DNA of 64,000 bases, taken from Lamprocystis purpurea DSM 4197 (lineage in GTDB: Bacteria > Pseudomonadota > Gammaproteobacteria > Chromatiales > Chromatiaceae). Every line of letters starts with the position of its first letter. Positions within the stretch are counted from its first letter, which is position 1. The DNA lies in NCBI RefSeq assembly GCF_000379525.1, contig NZ_KB902492.1:19161-83160 (forward strand). Reading direction: 5' to 3'. The notes beneath the pieces are model-generated. The model did no database searches and had not been told where the DNA came from. It worked only from the letters and a program-made list of their open reading frames with translations. Shown here piece by piece: positions 54,193 through 63,823 of the stretch. The translations under genes and the position numbers were made by a program.

Positions 54193-55248
54193 ATGCACCG
54201 CTCACGACGCTTATCTGCACTTGCCTCGCTGGCCCTCGCCGCCGCGACCCTGGTCTACGGTTGCGGAGACACGACGCCCGACGCCGGCACGGGCGCGCCG
54301 GTGCGCACCCTGACACTCGGCGCCTACACCACCCCGCGGGAGGCTTACGGCAAAGCGATCATCCCGGCCTTCCAGCGGTACTGGCACGCCAAGACCGGCG
54401 AGGACGTGCGCTTCGAGGAATCCTATCTCGGCAGCGGCGCCCAGGCCCGGGCCATCGTCGGCGGTTTCGAGGCGGATGTGGCCGCCTTATCGCTGGAGGC
54501 GGACGTGGAAACCATCGCCCGCGCCGGCCTGATCACGCGGGACTGGAAGGCCGGCCCCCACCAGGGGATGGTCACGCGCTCCATCGTCGTCATCGCCGTG
54601 CGAGCCGGCAACCCGCACGGCATTCGCGATTGGGATGATCTCGCCCGGCCGGGTCTGAACGTGCTCACCCCGAACGTGCGCACCAGCGGCGGCGCCATGT
54701 GGAACGTCTGCGCCATTTACGGCGCCGCACTGCGCGGCGGCACCGCGGCACCCAAAGGCGACCCGGCGGCGGCCGAGTCGCTCCTGGGCGGGGTCCTGCG
54801 CAACGTCAGCATCATGGATAAGGGGGCACGCGAGTCGATCGTCAGCTTCGAGAAAGGTCTGGGCGACGCGGCCATCACCTACGAAAACGAGGTCCTGGTC
54901 GGGCGTCAGGCCGGCCGGACCTATGATATGGTCGTCCCCCGCTCCACCATCCTGATCGAGAATCCCGCGGCGGTCATCGACACCTATGCGGACAAGCACG
55001 GTAACCGCGATCTGGCCGACGCCTTCGTCGCCTTCCTCACCAGCCCGGAGGCGCAACGGTTCTTCACCGACTTCGGGCTGCGTCCCGTGGAGGCCGGCGT
55101 GGCGGCGGAGATGAAAGACCGCTTCCCCGCGGTGACCGATCGCTTCAGCATCAGCGACTTGGGCGGCTGGCCGACGGTCACCCAGACCCTGTTCGCCACC
55201 GGCGGGGTCTATGACCGGGTGATGACCTCACTGCAGCCGCAACCGTGA
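54193..55248 (+). CDS. sbp: Sulfate/thiosulfate ABC transporter substrate-binding protein
   Basis: 351 residues from the ATG at 54193. A signal sequence ends LVYGCGD, which could be a lipobox. The mature part matches the Sbp/CysP family: TLTLGAYTTPREAYGKAIIP, GGFEADVAALSLEADVE, RPGLNVLTPNVRTSGGA and ITYENEVLVGRQAG. The SGGAMWN segment is the oxyanion-binding helix. It captures sulfate or thiosulfate in the periplasm. First gene of a cysPTWA-type operon; its TGA overlaps the permease GTG. Confidence 0.92.
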   Translation: MHRSRRLSALASLALAAATLVYGCGDTTPDAGTGAPVRTLTLGAYTTPREAYGKAIIPAFQRYWHAKTGEDVRFEESYLGSGAQARAIVGGFEADVAALSLEADVETIARAGLITRDWKAGPHQGMVTRSIVVIAVRAGNPHGIRDWDDLARPGLNVLTPNVRTSGGAMWNVCAIYGAALRGGTAAPKGDPAAAESLLGGVLRNVSIMDKGARESIVSFEKGLGDAAITYENEVLVGRQAGRTYDMVVPRSTILIENPAAVIDTYADKHGNRDLADAFVAFLTSPEAQRFFTDFGLRPVEAGVAAEMKDRFPAVTDRFSISDLGGWPTVTQTLFATGGVYDRVMTSLQPQP

Positions 55249-56075
55249 GCCGACCCGCCCAGATCACCGGCGTCCAGCGCGGACGCCTGGCGCTGCGCTC
55301 CGGAGTCATGATCTATGTCGGGGTGCTGGTGGTCCTGCCGCTGGCCGCCCTGGTGCAGCATGGCCTGGCCGACGGCCTGCTGGGTCTGTGGCGCGCCGCC
55401 GTGACCCCGGTCGCCCTCCAGGCGCTGGAATTGACGCTCTGGACCGCCGCCCTGATGGCCGTCATCAACGCCGTCATGGGCACCCTCACCGCCTGGGCCC
55501 TGGTGCGCTACGAGTTCCCCGGCCGCGGCCTCCTGTCCGCGCTGGTGGACCTGCCTTTCGCCATCCCGACCCTGGTCACCGGCGTGATGCTGGTCATCCT
55601 GCTGGGACCCCAATCGCCCCTGGGCGGCTGGCTGGCGGCGCAGGGGATGCCGATCGCCTTCGCCCCACCCGCCATCGTGCTCGCCTTGCTCTTCATCACC
55701 GTGCCCTTTGTGGTGCGGGCGGTCGAACCGGTCCTGCTGGAACAGGACCCGGCCGAGGAGGAGGCCGCGCGCACCCTGGGCGCCGGAACCTGGACGGTGT
55801 TCCGGCGCATCCTGCTGCCGCCGATCCTCCCTGCCCTGCTCTCGGGCACCATCCGCTCCTTCGCCCGCGCTTTGGGCGAACTGGGGTCGGTGATCGTGGT
55901 CTCCGGCAACATCCCCTACCGCACCCTGACTGCCCCGATCTATATCTTCGGCGAGATCGAGAGCGGGCAGCCTCAGACCGCGGCGGCCGTTTCGGTGGTG
56001 CTGCTCGCGCTGGCGCTGGTGCTGGCCTTCGCCGCACGCGGTATCGAGCACGCGACCGGGGTACACAATGGCTAG
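55245..56075 (+). CDS. cysT: Sulfate ABC transporter permease CysT
   Basis: 276 residues with six membrane helices and the EAA loop EQDPAEEEAARTLGAGTWTV facing the ATPase. GTG start overlapping the binding-protein stop (GTGA). The SFARALGELGSVIVVSGNIP segment is typical of CysT/CysU. It overlaps cysW by 8 bases. Confidence 0.92.
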   Translation: MSRPAQITGVQRGRLALRSGVMIYVGVLVVLPLAALVQHGLADGLLGLWRAAVTPVALQALELTLWTAALMAVINAVMGTLTAWALVRYEFPGRGLLSALVDLPFAIPTLVTGVMLVILLGPQSPLGGWLAAQGMPIAFAPPAIVLALLFITVPFVVRAVEPVLLEQDPAEEEAARTLGAGTWTVFRRILLPPILPALLSGTIRSFARALGELGSVIVVSGNIPYRTLTAPIYIFGEIESGQPQTAAAVSVVLLALALVLAFAARGIEHATGVHNG

Positions 56076-56895
56076 GCGCGCGCGGACCCGTCAACTGACC
56101 GGCGCCCAACGACTCATCGTGCTGCTGGTCTTCGCCTACCTGGGGCTGATCCTGGTGCTGCCCCTGGGCGCCATGGTGATTCGCGCCCTTGAAGAAGGGC
56201 CCGGCATCTTGCTGCTGACCCTGACCGAGCCGGCAGCCCTCCAGGGACTGCTCCTGACCCTAATGGTGGCGGCCATCTGCGTGACGGCGAACGGCATCTT
56301 CGGGGTCGCCGGCGCCCTGGTGCTGACGCGCCACCGCTTTCTCGGACGACGCGTGCTGGACGCCCTGGTCGACCTGCCGCTGGCGGTCTCCCCGGTGATG
56401 ACCGGACTCGCCTTCCTGCTGATCTTCGGGCGCGGCGGCTGGCTGGACGGCCCGCTCGACCTGCTGGGGCTCAAGGTGACCTTCGCCGTCCCCGGCCTGG
56501 TGCTGGCGACCCTGTTCGTGACCTTCCCCTTCACCTTGCGCGAGGTCGCTTATGTTCTGGAGGAACTGGGCACCAGCGAGGAGCAGGCAGCCATGACCCT
56601 CGGCGCCTCGCCCTGGCAGACCTTTTGGCTGGTCACCCTGCCCAACATCCGCTTCGGCCTGGGCTATGGGATCGTACTGACCCTGGCGCGGGCGCTGGGC
56701 GAGTTCGGGGCGGTACTGGTGGTCGGCGGTGCCATCTCCGGGCGCACCCAGACCGCGACCACCTTCATCTATAACGCCCTGGAAGAGCGCCAGGAGGCGG
56801 CGGCCTACGGCATGGCCCTGCTGCTGGCGGTCATCAGCGTCGCCCTGCTGGTGGCGATCGAGTGGCTGAAACGACGACGCGAACGAGGGGAATGA
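56068..56895 (+). CDS. cysW: Sulfate ABC transporter permease CysW
   Basis: 275 residues, six helices, EAA loop EELGTSEEQAAMTLGASPWQ. LTLARALGEFGAVLVVGGAI is the CysW counterpart of the CysT motif. It pairs with CysT to form the channel. The gap to cysA is 3 bases. Confidence 0.92.
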   Translation: MARRARTRQLTGAQRLIVLLVFAYLGLILVLPLGAMVIRALEEGPGILLLTLTEPAALQGLLLTLMVAAICVTANGIFGVAGALVLTRHRFLGRRVLDALVDLPLAVSPVMTGLAFLLIFGRGGWLDGPLDLLGLKVTFAVPGLVLATLFVTFPFTLREVAYVLEELGTSEEQAAMTLGASPWQTFWLVTLPNIRFGLGYGIVLTLARALGEFGAVLVVGGAISGRTQTATTFIYNALEERQEAAAYGMALLLAVISVALLVAIEWLKRRRERGE

Positions 56896-56898
56896 ACC

Positions 56899-57963
56899 AT
56901 GGGCATCCGCGTCGCGGGTCTGACCAAACACTTCGGCGAGTTTCTCGCCGTGGACAACGTGAGCCTGACGGTGGAGTCCGGCGAACTGGTCGCCTTCCTC
57001 GGCCCCTCGGGCGGCGGCAAAAGCACCATCCTGCGCATCATCGCCGGTCTGGAGACCGCCGACGCGGGAACCGTCTCCTTCAACGGACAGCCGGCCGATC
57101 ACCTGCACCCGAGCGCCCGCGGCGTCGGCTTCGTCTTCCAGCACTATGCCCTGTTCCGCCACATGACGGTGGCGGCCAACATCGCCTTTGGTCTGCGGGT
57201 GCAAGGGGCGAGCCGCCGACGCCAGGCCGAGCGGGTGACCGAACTGCTGGAGCTGATGGGGCTTACAGGTCTGGGCCACCGCTACCCGAGCCAACTCTCA
57301 GGCGGCCAACGTCAGCGCGTCGCGCTCGCCCGCGCGCTGGCCCCCGAACCCAAGGTGCTGCTGCTCGACGAACCCTTCGGCGCGGTCGATGCCAAGGTGC
57401 GGGAGGAACTGCGACATTGGCTGCGCAAGCTCCACGATGAGGTCCATGTCACCTCGATCTTCGTCACCCACGATCAGGAAGAAGCCTTCTCGGTGGCCGA
57501 TAAGGTGATGGTGATCCACCGCGGGCGGCTGGAGCAGTCGGGCACCCCGGATGAGATTCTGGATCATCCGCGCACCGAGTTCGTCGCCCGCTTCATCGGC
57601 GAGGCCAATGTGTTCGAGACCAGGGTGCAAGGCGGCGCGGGCCCGGTCGGCGCACTGCGCATCCCGGTGGAAGGGATCGCCGACGGCACCCCGGTCTGTC
57701 TCGTCGTGCGCTTCTATGATCTGAAGTTCTGGCGCGACGATCAGGGCTGTGCGCGCGTGGTGCGCATGACCACCCTGGGCGATCGGGTCAAGGTGGAGGC
57801 GCAGATCGACGGGGCCGGCCGGATCTTCTCCCAGTTCCCGCGCCGCAGCAGCCTGCTGCACGGGATCGAGCCGGGTTGCCGCATCCATATCGAAGTGACG
57901 CTGTCGCGAGCCTTCATGACCGGGACTGAGGACGGCGCGATCGAAACTGCTGCGGATTGCTGA
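56899..57963 (+). CDS. cysA: Sulfate ABC transporter ATP-binding protein CysA
   Basis: 354 residues. Walker [11 protein letters not shown]-loop in [12 protein letters not shown], signature [15 protein letters not shown], Walker [13 protein letters not shown] and switch HDQEEA are intact, with a C-terminal regulatory domain of about 110 residues. It drives sulfate/thiosulfate import. No cysteine biosynthesis genes follow. Confidence 0.93.
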   Translation: MGIRVAGLTKHFGEFLAVDNVSLTVESGELVAFLGPSGGGKSTILRIIAGLETADAGTVSFNGQPADHLHPSARGVGFVFQHYALFRHMTVAANIAFGLRVQGASRRRQAERVTELLELMGLTGLGHRYPSQLSGGQRQRVALARALAPEPKVLLLDEPFGAVDAKVREELRHWLRKLHDEVHVTSIFVTHDQEEAFSVADKVMVIHRGRLEQSGTPDEILDHPRTEFVARFIGEANVFETRVQGGAGPVGALRIPVEGIADGTPVCLVVRFYDLKFWRDDQGCARVVRMTTLGDRVKVEAQIDGAGRIFSQFPRRSSLLHGIEPGCRIHIEVTLSRAFMTGTEDGAIETAADC

Positions 57964-58050
57964 CCACGCTTCGAATCAGCGGAAAATGATCGTCGAATCT
58001 CGTAAGATGCTGGGACTCCTCTCAGCAAGCTTTCTGAAGGAACCGATCCC

Positions 58051-58434
58051 ATGGGTTCTGTCGTCGCACTCTACGAAGCCCTGGCCAGTGCTCAGGACGA
58101 GCGGGCGCGCGCGCGGGTCATCGCCGAGGCCTTCGAGCGACTCGAAGAACGCTACCCGAACCTGCCGGAACTGGCCACCCAGGAGCATTTGCGCGAGGGC
58201 GAACTGCGGTTGCAGAAGGACATCGAACTGGTCCGCGCCGAACTGAAGGAAACTGAACTGCGGTTACAGAAGGAAATCGCGCAGGTGCGCGCGGACCTGA
58301 CGGTCCAGATCGAGCAGTTGCGCGGGGAGGTCAGAACCGCCATCGAGCGCAGTCGCAACAGCCTGTTGTTGTGGCTCATCCCGCTGATGTTCGCCCAAGT
58401 CGGCGCCATCGCGGCTTTGGTGAAATTGCTGTAG
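58051..58434 (+). CDS. Coiled-coil, tail-anchored membrane protein (DUF1640-like)
   Basis: 127 residues. A long coiled coil with repeated ELRLQKDIELVRAELKE and ELRLQKEIAQVRADL units precedes one C-terminal helix (LLLWLIPLMFAQVGAIAALV) ending KLL, the same tail as the protein at 29149. Probably a tail-anchored inner membrane protein. Function unknown. Confidence 0.75.
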   Translation: MGSVVALYEALASAQDERARARVIAEAFERLEERYPNLPELATQEHLREGELRLQKDIELVRAELKETELRLQKEIAQVRADLTVQIEQLRGEVRTAIERSRNSLLLWLIPLMFAQVGAIAALVKLL

Positions 58435-58902
58435 GCCTGGCAGGGGATCAGCGCCGAATGGCCCTGACTGACCCGAGAGCCTGTCCGTCGCGATCCTCAA
58501 TCGCGGCATCCAACCCGCGGAACGGACCGGCAAGCAGGCATTGATCACGGTTCCGGCCATGCGGCATCGTACAGCCGCGCCGCCGACACGCGACTGACGG
58601 CGGCCAGCCGAATCTGGAACCGCTGAACCGAGCTTGTTTGACTGGCGCGAAGTAGAATTTAGGTATAGTGTTAGTGGGGGTGTCTCCCGGAAATTGCCTC
58701 GGCTGTTCGTGCGGGGCGCTGGATGTCATCACGATCCTGCGATGCCTCGTCCGCCCTGGGTGATCCGCTTGGGCATGGCAGACATAAAGAATCAAGAGGC
58801 TACGGTGCCGCGATGTGCGCTGCTGGGCCGGGATTTTACTCGGGCGCCGCGGGGCTTGCGGTCGGCGCCGAGGCAACTGGTGTGGTGTGTTGGGAGGCGA
58901 TG
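58435..58902. other. Gap upstream of the beta-propeller gene
   Basis: 468 bases. No gene is supported. It includes a weak promoter-like pair, TTGACT at 58638 and TATAGT at 58664 (20-base spacing, longer than ideal), and a long leader of about 230 bases before the beta-propeller start, with room for 5' regulation. Confidence 0.35.
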
Positions 58903-61392
58903 ATGGGCACGGAAAGTTTGCGTGTAGTGCGGTTGGCGGTGCAGGGGCGGCCTAGAGAAGGCAGCGCAGGGAAGAAGGGGCTCCGGATCTCTCTCGCTCG
59001 TTTTGCGAAACGTGGCCTGAAACCTGTTGTTTTGCGATTTGGGCGGTATGCGACAGCCCTCGCGACGGGGTTGATGATGGTCATCTCATCATCTTCGATC
59101 CAAGCGACGGTCCTCTGCGACGGCTATACTGGCTTCAACCCTGATGGGACTGTGTTCGAAGGGCGCGGCGTTGCCTGGTCGGGGAGTTTACTCGTAGCGG
59201 TGGGTAGCGCGGGTGTGATCAAGACCAGCCCAGACGGTTATAGTCTCGATTGGACCGAGCAGACCTCCCCCACCACGAATCAGCTCAATGCCATAGTATG
59301 GTCGGGCACTCAATTCATCGCCGTGGGCGAAGCTGGCGCGGTGGTGACCAGCGACAAGAGCGCGACGAGTTGGAATCTCGCCACCATCGGTGACGGTAGC
59401 GTCGCTTTTTATGGAATCACCTGGGGAGGGGGCCAGTTTGTCGCGGTGGGTACCGGGGGCGCTATTTATACCAGTGCCGACGGTAGCAATTGGACTTCCC
59501 AGACCTCCGGCACGGCGCAAAACCTCTACGGCGTCACTCGTTCGACCGATAAATATGTCGCCGTTGGTACCGCCGGCACCATCCGCACTAGTGCGGACGG
59601 GGTCACCTGGACCGGCGTCACGTCCAATGCCACGACGCAACTGGAGGGGATCGCCTGGTCAGGCAGTTCGTTCGTGGTGGTAGGCCAAAATTACATAGCG
59701 AACAATTGTCCAGGCACCCCTACGACGACCCTCGCGTGCAACACCATTCTGACCAGCCCGGATGGCACCACTTGGACCCGTCGGCGCGTGACGAATCCGG
59801 TGCGAAACCTTCACGCGGTCACCTGGAGCGGCGGCAAATTCAATGTCGCGGCGGATGGCGGCGTCATTTTGAGTAGCGCCACCGGAGCATTACCTTGGAC
59901 GTCCAGCTTACTGAGCGTGGGTGGTGAGCGCCTGCAAGGCGTCACCTGGACCGGATTCAACTTCGTGACCGTGGGCGCCACCAACCGGTTCGGCTACAAC
60001 GACTGCCCCTGGGGCGATGGGATGTCGCTTGCCGCCGACCGGTGGACCCAGATCGGCCTGCCGGCCGCGCCAGAAAATTCATCCGTCTACGGTGTGTTCC
60101 AAACCAACCAGGCTCAACCTTACTCAGGCCTGGCGGACGCGAGCAACTACACCGTGCCCGCCGATGGGTCGGAGTCTACCTGGATCGTGCAAAAACGCGA
60201 TGCAAGCACTGGCGCGTATGTCCCTTTAGCCGATACATCAGTACCGATGAACCAGACCGACGGCTATTGGATCAAGAGTTGGGGCGCCGGTTATGACGTC
60301 GCGCTCGACTATGCCATGGAGAGCGGCACCATCCCAGCCACGGCCACCCCCTTGGTCACGACGAATGCCAACTGCCCATCGACCGTCGGCTGCTACGAAA
60401 TCGCCCTCACCGCCCCGGCCAGCGGCGCCGACCGCGCCAACCTGGTCAGCTTCCCGCTGCCCTATCCGGTCCTGTGGTCGGATGTGCGTTTCGAAGTCAA
60501 CGGCGTCGCCTATACCCCCTCTGAGGCCCAGACCGCCGACTTCGCGCGCAAGACCTATTACATCTGGAATGGCACAAGCTACGCGAGCTTCGACGACTCC
60601 ACCGCCGGCCTGATCGGCCAGTTACAACCCTGGCAGGGCATTTGGGTGATGGTCAAGCCGGGCGCCTCCGGCAAGAATCCCAAGCTTTTGATACCCGCCA
60701 TTCCGAAGGTGAGTCAAGTTGCGCCGGCCTCCCAAAGCTGGATGGCTCAGGTCCTGGATTGGCTGATAGCGCCAGCCGCCGCCGCTTCTCAGATCCCCGC
60801 CGAGCCGCGGGTTCCGGCCGAGCCGGCGCCCGCCAAGGCAACAGCCCAGGCGGCGCAAGGATGGGCATTCGGTGCAACGGCAGCCCAAGGCTTAGAGGCC
60901 CGCTCGGCCAGCTTGGGTGCCGACGCCAGCGCGATTGACGAGGGTAGCAACTGGTATGTGCGGATCGTGGCTTTCGAGCCTGTTGAAAACATGCTTGACC
61001 GCAGTAATGTGTTTGGACAACTTGATGGCACCTCCATAGGCTACGATGATCACGATCTCTCCGCCATGGCCCCGATCGGGTCGCCCTATCTGGATCTGGT
61101 TTTTTCCCATACCGATTGGGGCGCCCAGTCAGGCATCTATAATTCCGATTATCGGCCTGTTGCCGCGGGCAATGGAGCGGATCAGTGGCGATTCCAGTTA
61201 CGAAGCGATATTCCCCGCCAAGTGAGGCTGACCTGGGAAGGCCCCAAGGAAGTCCTCGATCGTTCCGTGCTCGTCAATGATCGTACCGGCCAGCAATTCT
61301 CCCTCAAAACGCCAAACATCCAGCTTTACGGCGTCTTGATCACGATGAAGAAGCCTACGGAGTCTTTCACCTGGCGATATCTGGGACGCTGA
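58903..61392 (+). CDS. Secreted beta-propeller (YCF48/BNR-like) protein
   Basis: About 829 residues. A basic N-terminal stretch and signal segment (YATALATGLMMVISSSSIQA) is followed by at least seven repeats of about 42 residues with the pattern GVAWSGxxFVAVGxxGxI and TSxDGxxW, a BNR/YCF48-type propeller (residues about 85-400). The second half has a Trp/Gly-rich domain (DGYWIKSW, QPWQGIWVMVKPG) and a Pro/Ala linker, then a final beta domain. GGGAGG five bases before the ATG at 58903 decides the start. A secreted or periplasmic protein; binding partner unknown. It is the first gene of the PqqD/HprK-like cluster. Confidence 0.75.
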   Translation: MGTESLRVVRLAVQGRPREGSAGKKGLRISLARFAKRGLKPVVLRFGRYATALATGLMMVISSSSIQATVLCDGYTGFNPDGTVFEGRGVAWSGSLLVAVGSAGVIKTSPDGYSLDWTEQTSPTTNQLNAIVWSGTQFIAVGEAGAVVTSDKSATSWNLATIGDGSVAFYGITWGGGQFVAVGTGGAIYTSADGSNWTSQTSGTAQNLYGVTRSTDKYVAVGTAGTIRTSADGVTWTGVTSNATTQLEGIAWSGSSFVVVGQNYIANNCPGTPTTTLACNTILTSPDGTTWTRRRVTNPVRNLHAVTWSGGKFNVAADGGVILSSATGALPWTSSLLSVGGERLQGVTWTGFNFVTVGATNRFGYNDCPWGDGMSLAADRWTQIGLPAAPENSSVYGVFQTNQAQPYSGLADASNYTVPADGSESTWIVQKRDASTGAYVPLADTSVPMNQTDGYWIKSWGAGYDVALDYAMESGTIPATATPLVTTNANCPSTVGCYEIALTAPASGADRANLVSFPLPYPVLWSDVRFEVNGVAYTPSEAQTADFARKTYYIWNGTSYASFDDSTAGLIGQLQPWQGIWVMVKPGASGKNPKLLIPAIPKVSQVAPASQSWMAQVLDWLIAPAAAASQIPAEPRVPAEPAPAKATAQAAQGWAFGATAAQGLEARSASLGADASAIDEGSNWYVRIVAFEPVENMLDRSNVFGQLDGTSIGYDDHDLSAMAPIGSPYLDLVFSHTDWGAQSGIYNSDYRPVAAGNGADQWRFQLRSDIPRQVRLTWEGPKEVLDRSVLVNDRTGQQFSLKTPNIQLYGVLITMKKPTESFTWRYLGR

Positions 61393-61406
61393 TACGGTAA
61401 ATTTAT

Positions 61407-61433
61407 GCCCAGGCATCCTTCAGGTGCCTGGGC
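61407..61433 (+). terminator. Hairpin between the propeller gene and the small peptide gene
   Basis: 9-bp stem GCCCAGGCA/TGCCTGGGC with a 9-base loop, 15 bases after the propeller stop. It could be a terminator or an attenuator that lowers downstream expression. Confidence 0.5.
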
Positions 61434-61465
61434 GGCTCTTCAAACATTACAGACTTACGACCAAC

Positions 61466-61675
61466 ATGAGCGAATCAAAGACTTCTCCAAGTCCCCCTTC
61501 GGCCCCTTCGGCATCCATGGTATCGCCTGAAGGCGACCCAGACCCTGGCCGACGTGCCGCATTGGGGAAACTGGCCCTGTGGACGCCGCCCGTCATGCTG
61601 ACGCTGATGATGTCCAGTCGAGCCAGCGCGGAAAGTTGTGGTGATGACCCCCTGCCGCCGTGCCCGCCGACATGA
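61466..61675 (+). CDS. Small peptide with hydrophobic core, candidate precursor of the PqqD/HprK cluster
   Basis: 69 residues: a Ser/Pro-rich N-terminus, then DPGRRAALGKLALWTPPVML and a hydrophobic run TLMMSSRASA, ending ESCGDDPLPPCPPT with two cysteines. The RRxxLxKL-plus-hydrophobic layout looks like a signal or leader, cleaved after SRASA. Similar small proteins commonly lie before PqqD/HprK-related genes. A role as a modified or exported peptide is inference. An upstream in-frame Met is 14 codons earlier. Confidence 0.5.
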   Translation: MSESKTSPSPPSAPSASMVSPEGDPDPGRRAALGKLALWTPPVMLTLMMSSRASAESCGDDPLPPCPPT

Positions 61676-61695
61676 GTCACATGAAATCCTGAGCT

Positions 61696-62898
61696 TTGTA
61701 TTCCGCAGGTTCCGCGGACCACACCCTTCCTCGCCTTTGCGTGCTGAGTGCCCCGTTGGCGGGCGGTAGGGTGCTGGCCCGCCATGCGAGTGAACGCCTG
61801 TTCGTCCTCAACCCGCCCGCCGCCGCCCTCTGGGATCTCTACACTGGCGGGCTGGACCCGGAGGCCATTGCGGCTTTGCTGAGCCGACGGTATGGGCTGA
61901 CTGAAAACGCCGCGCGCGCCCAGATCCAAAGTCTGGTTGACGCGTGGCGCCAAGCGGGATTGGTCGCCGACCGACAGCTTCCTCCGGCCCCTCCCGCGGC
62001 GGACGCCAACGGTTTTTTGGCAGGCGAGCGCCCTGCCTGCGAGCGGGCGTTCAGTCCGCCGCCACAGGCGGAACTGACGTTGGATGTCGCCGATCGACGG
62101 ATCGGCCTGGATATCGATCTGGTTGCGGCGAAGCAGCCGCTTGCCACGCTCTTACACTCATTGCGCAGTGCCGCGGACGGCCCGCTCACCGATTACCTGC
62201 ACCTGTCCGGCACCGCTGCGGATTGGTTACTCCGCGTCGATGGCGCGGCCCGCGCCAATGGCCGGGGTACGGATGCCGCCGTGGTGGGAACCCTCAGCGC
62301 ACTGATCGACCTCGGCTGCCGCCCGCATGAGCGGCTGCTGGTCATCCATGGCGCCGGTCTGGCCCTGGAAGACGGCCGCGGCCTGTTGTTGATCGCCCCC
62401 GGCGGCTCCGGCAAGACCACCCTCGCCGCGGCGCTGAACGCCGGGGGGTTTGGGTTGTTGAGCGACGACGTGGTTCCGGTGACGCCGGACGGTGCGCTGG
62501 TGGGTCTGGGTATGCCGCTCTGCCTGAAGTCGGGGAGTTGGCCGGTGCTGGCGGCCTGCCGTCCGGAGTTGGCGGCGATCCCCGTGACATGGCGTCACGG
62601 TCAGGCCGTGCGCTTTCTGACCCCGCGCGGACCCCGGGTGGCCACCCCGCGTCCCCTAGGACTCATGCTGTTTCCCCGCTACGCGCCTGGCTCCGCCCCT
62701 CGCCTCGATGCCATGGATCCCGTGGCCGTGCTCCAAGGCGTGGTCGAGGCCGAGTCGGTGATCCGCGACCTGACCCAGGCCAAGCTCACGGCCATCACCC
62801 GCTGGGTGAGCGAGGCGCCCGCGTTTGCACTGACCTGTCCGGACCTGGAGAGCGGGCTCGAGCTGGTGCGGCAGGCCCTGACCAGGGTGCGACCATAA
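61696..62898 (+). CDS. PqqD-like domain fused to HPr kinase-related kinase (HPr-rel-A system)
   Basis: 400 residues. The N-terminal ~90 residues are a PqqD-like peptide-chaperone domain (RLFVLNPPAAALWDLY, IQSLVDAWRQAGLV). The C-terminal part is an HprK-type kinase: P-loop LIAPGGSGKTTLAAAL and LLSDDVVPVTPDG. In most genomes these two are separate proteins of the HPr-rel-A system (TIGR04352/4353-like), so the fusion is notable. The start is a TTG with no strong ribosome site; a GTG at 61741 is an alternative. The substrate phosphorylated is unknown. Confidence 0.8.
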   Translation: MYSAGSADHTLPRLCVLSAPLAGGRVLARHASERLFVLNPPAAALWDLYTGGLDPEAIAALLSRRYGLTENAARAQIQSLVDAWRQAGLVADRQLPPAPPAADANGFLAGERPACERAFSPPPQAELTLDVADRRIGLDIDLVAAKQPLATLLHSLRSAADGPLTDYLHLSGTAADWLLRVDGAARANGRGTDAAVVGTLSALIDLGCRPHERLLVIHGAGLALEDGRGLLLIAPGGSGKTTLAAALNAGGFGLLSDDVVPVTPDGALVGLGMPLCLKSGSWPVLAACRPELAAIPVTWRHGQAVRFLTPRGPRVATPRPLGLMLFPRYAPGSAPRLDAMDPVAVLQGVVEAESVIRDLTQAKLTAITRWVSEAPAFALTCPDLESGLELVRQALTRVRP

Positions 62899-62905
62899 TC
62901 CGATA

Positions 62906-63823
62906 ATGAAGAGCGCAACGCCACTAGCGCACCTGCGTGCCTGTCTGGCGGTGGGTGATACCGCCAGTCCGACCTTGGTTGCCGCCATCACCGGTCGGCA
63001 AATCGATTGGCGACAGGTCTGCTGGCAAGCCGGCACGCACCTGGTGACCCCCAGTCTCGCCGGGGCGTTGCGGCGCAAGGCACTCATACATCTGCTGCCA
63101 TGCGAGGCGCGAAGCTATCTGGATGAGATGCAGGCCCTGAATCAGAACCGCAGCCGGATGCTATGCACCGCGCTGGGGCAGATTGCCGACAGGCTAAACC
63201 GGATCGACATCGCGCCGCTCCTGCTCAAAGGCGCCAATGCGCTATTGCCGGATCAATACGACGGCGCCGAGGATCGGGTGATCGGCGACCTGGATCTCTT
63301 GGTGCCGGAAAACCGGATTGAGCCGGCGACGCAAGCCATACGGGATTTGGGCTATCGCCAAGTCGAACAGGACAACCTGCTGCCCGGGGAGGGCAAAGAC
63401 AAGCACCATAGCTCCCCGCTGCTGCACCGATCACTACCCATCAAAGTGGAATTGCACCGCCGCATCCAGAGCGACCAGCGGGATGATGCACACCTGATGC
63501 GTGGCCTGGAATCAAAAAGAATCACGCTTCCCGATGGGCCGATGATCCAGACTCCGGACACCGAGACGCGTTTGCTGCATAACTTCTTGCACGCCCAGAT
63601 CTCCGATCGCCAGCGTCGCCGTCGCCTTCTCAATCTCAGGCAGTTGTTGGAATTTGCCGCCCTGGCACAGTGGCAGGCCGAGACACTGGATTGGTCGGCC
63701 ATGCGTCAGCGCCTGCGGCCAAGTCGCCGCCAGGCGTTTGCGGAGTATCTTGCGCAGGCGGAGTGTTGGCTTGGCCTGGCCTACCCGGCTATAGTGGACC
63801 CTGAAAACCGGACAGTAATTTAA
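62906..63823 (+). CDS. Nucleotidyltransferase family protein, 3' end replaced by IS sequence
   Basis: 305 residues. The nucleotidyltransferase core is LLKGANALLPDQYDG and VIGDLDLLVP with the DxD metal site, then VELHRRI; this is the NTP_transf_5-like protein that accompanies HPr-rel-A kinases. The native sequence stops at LGLAYPAI, and the last nine residues (VDPENRTVI) and the stop are encoded inside the IS terminus at 63795. Relatives are expected to be about 60-80 residues longer. The core is intact, so residual activity cannot be excluded. Confidence 0.8.
   Translation: MKSATPLAHLRACLAVGDTASPTLVAAITGRQIDWRQVCWQAGTHLVTPSLAGALRRKALIHLLPCEARSYLDEMQALNQNRSRMLCTALGQIADRLNRIDIAPLLLKGANALLPDQYDGAEDRVIGDLDLLVPENRIEPATQAIRDLGYRQVEQDNLLPGEGKDKHHSSPLLHRSLPIKVELHRRIQSDQRDDAHLMRGLESKRITLPDGPMIQTPDTETRLLHNFLHAQISDRQRRRRLLNLRQLLEFAALAQWQAETLDWSAMRQRLRPSRRQAFAEYLAQAECWLGLAYPAIVDPENRTVI

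Noticed and set aside
58634..58903. 89-residue frame upstream of the propeller gene
   Set aside because: It overlaps the leader and ribosome site of the propeller gene and shows no conserved features.
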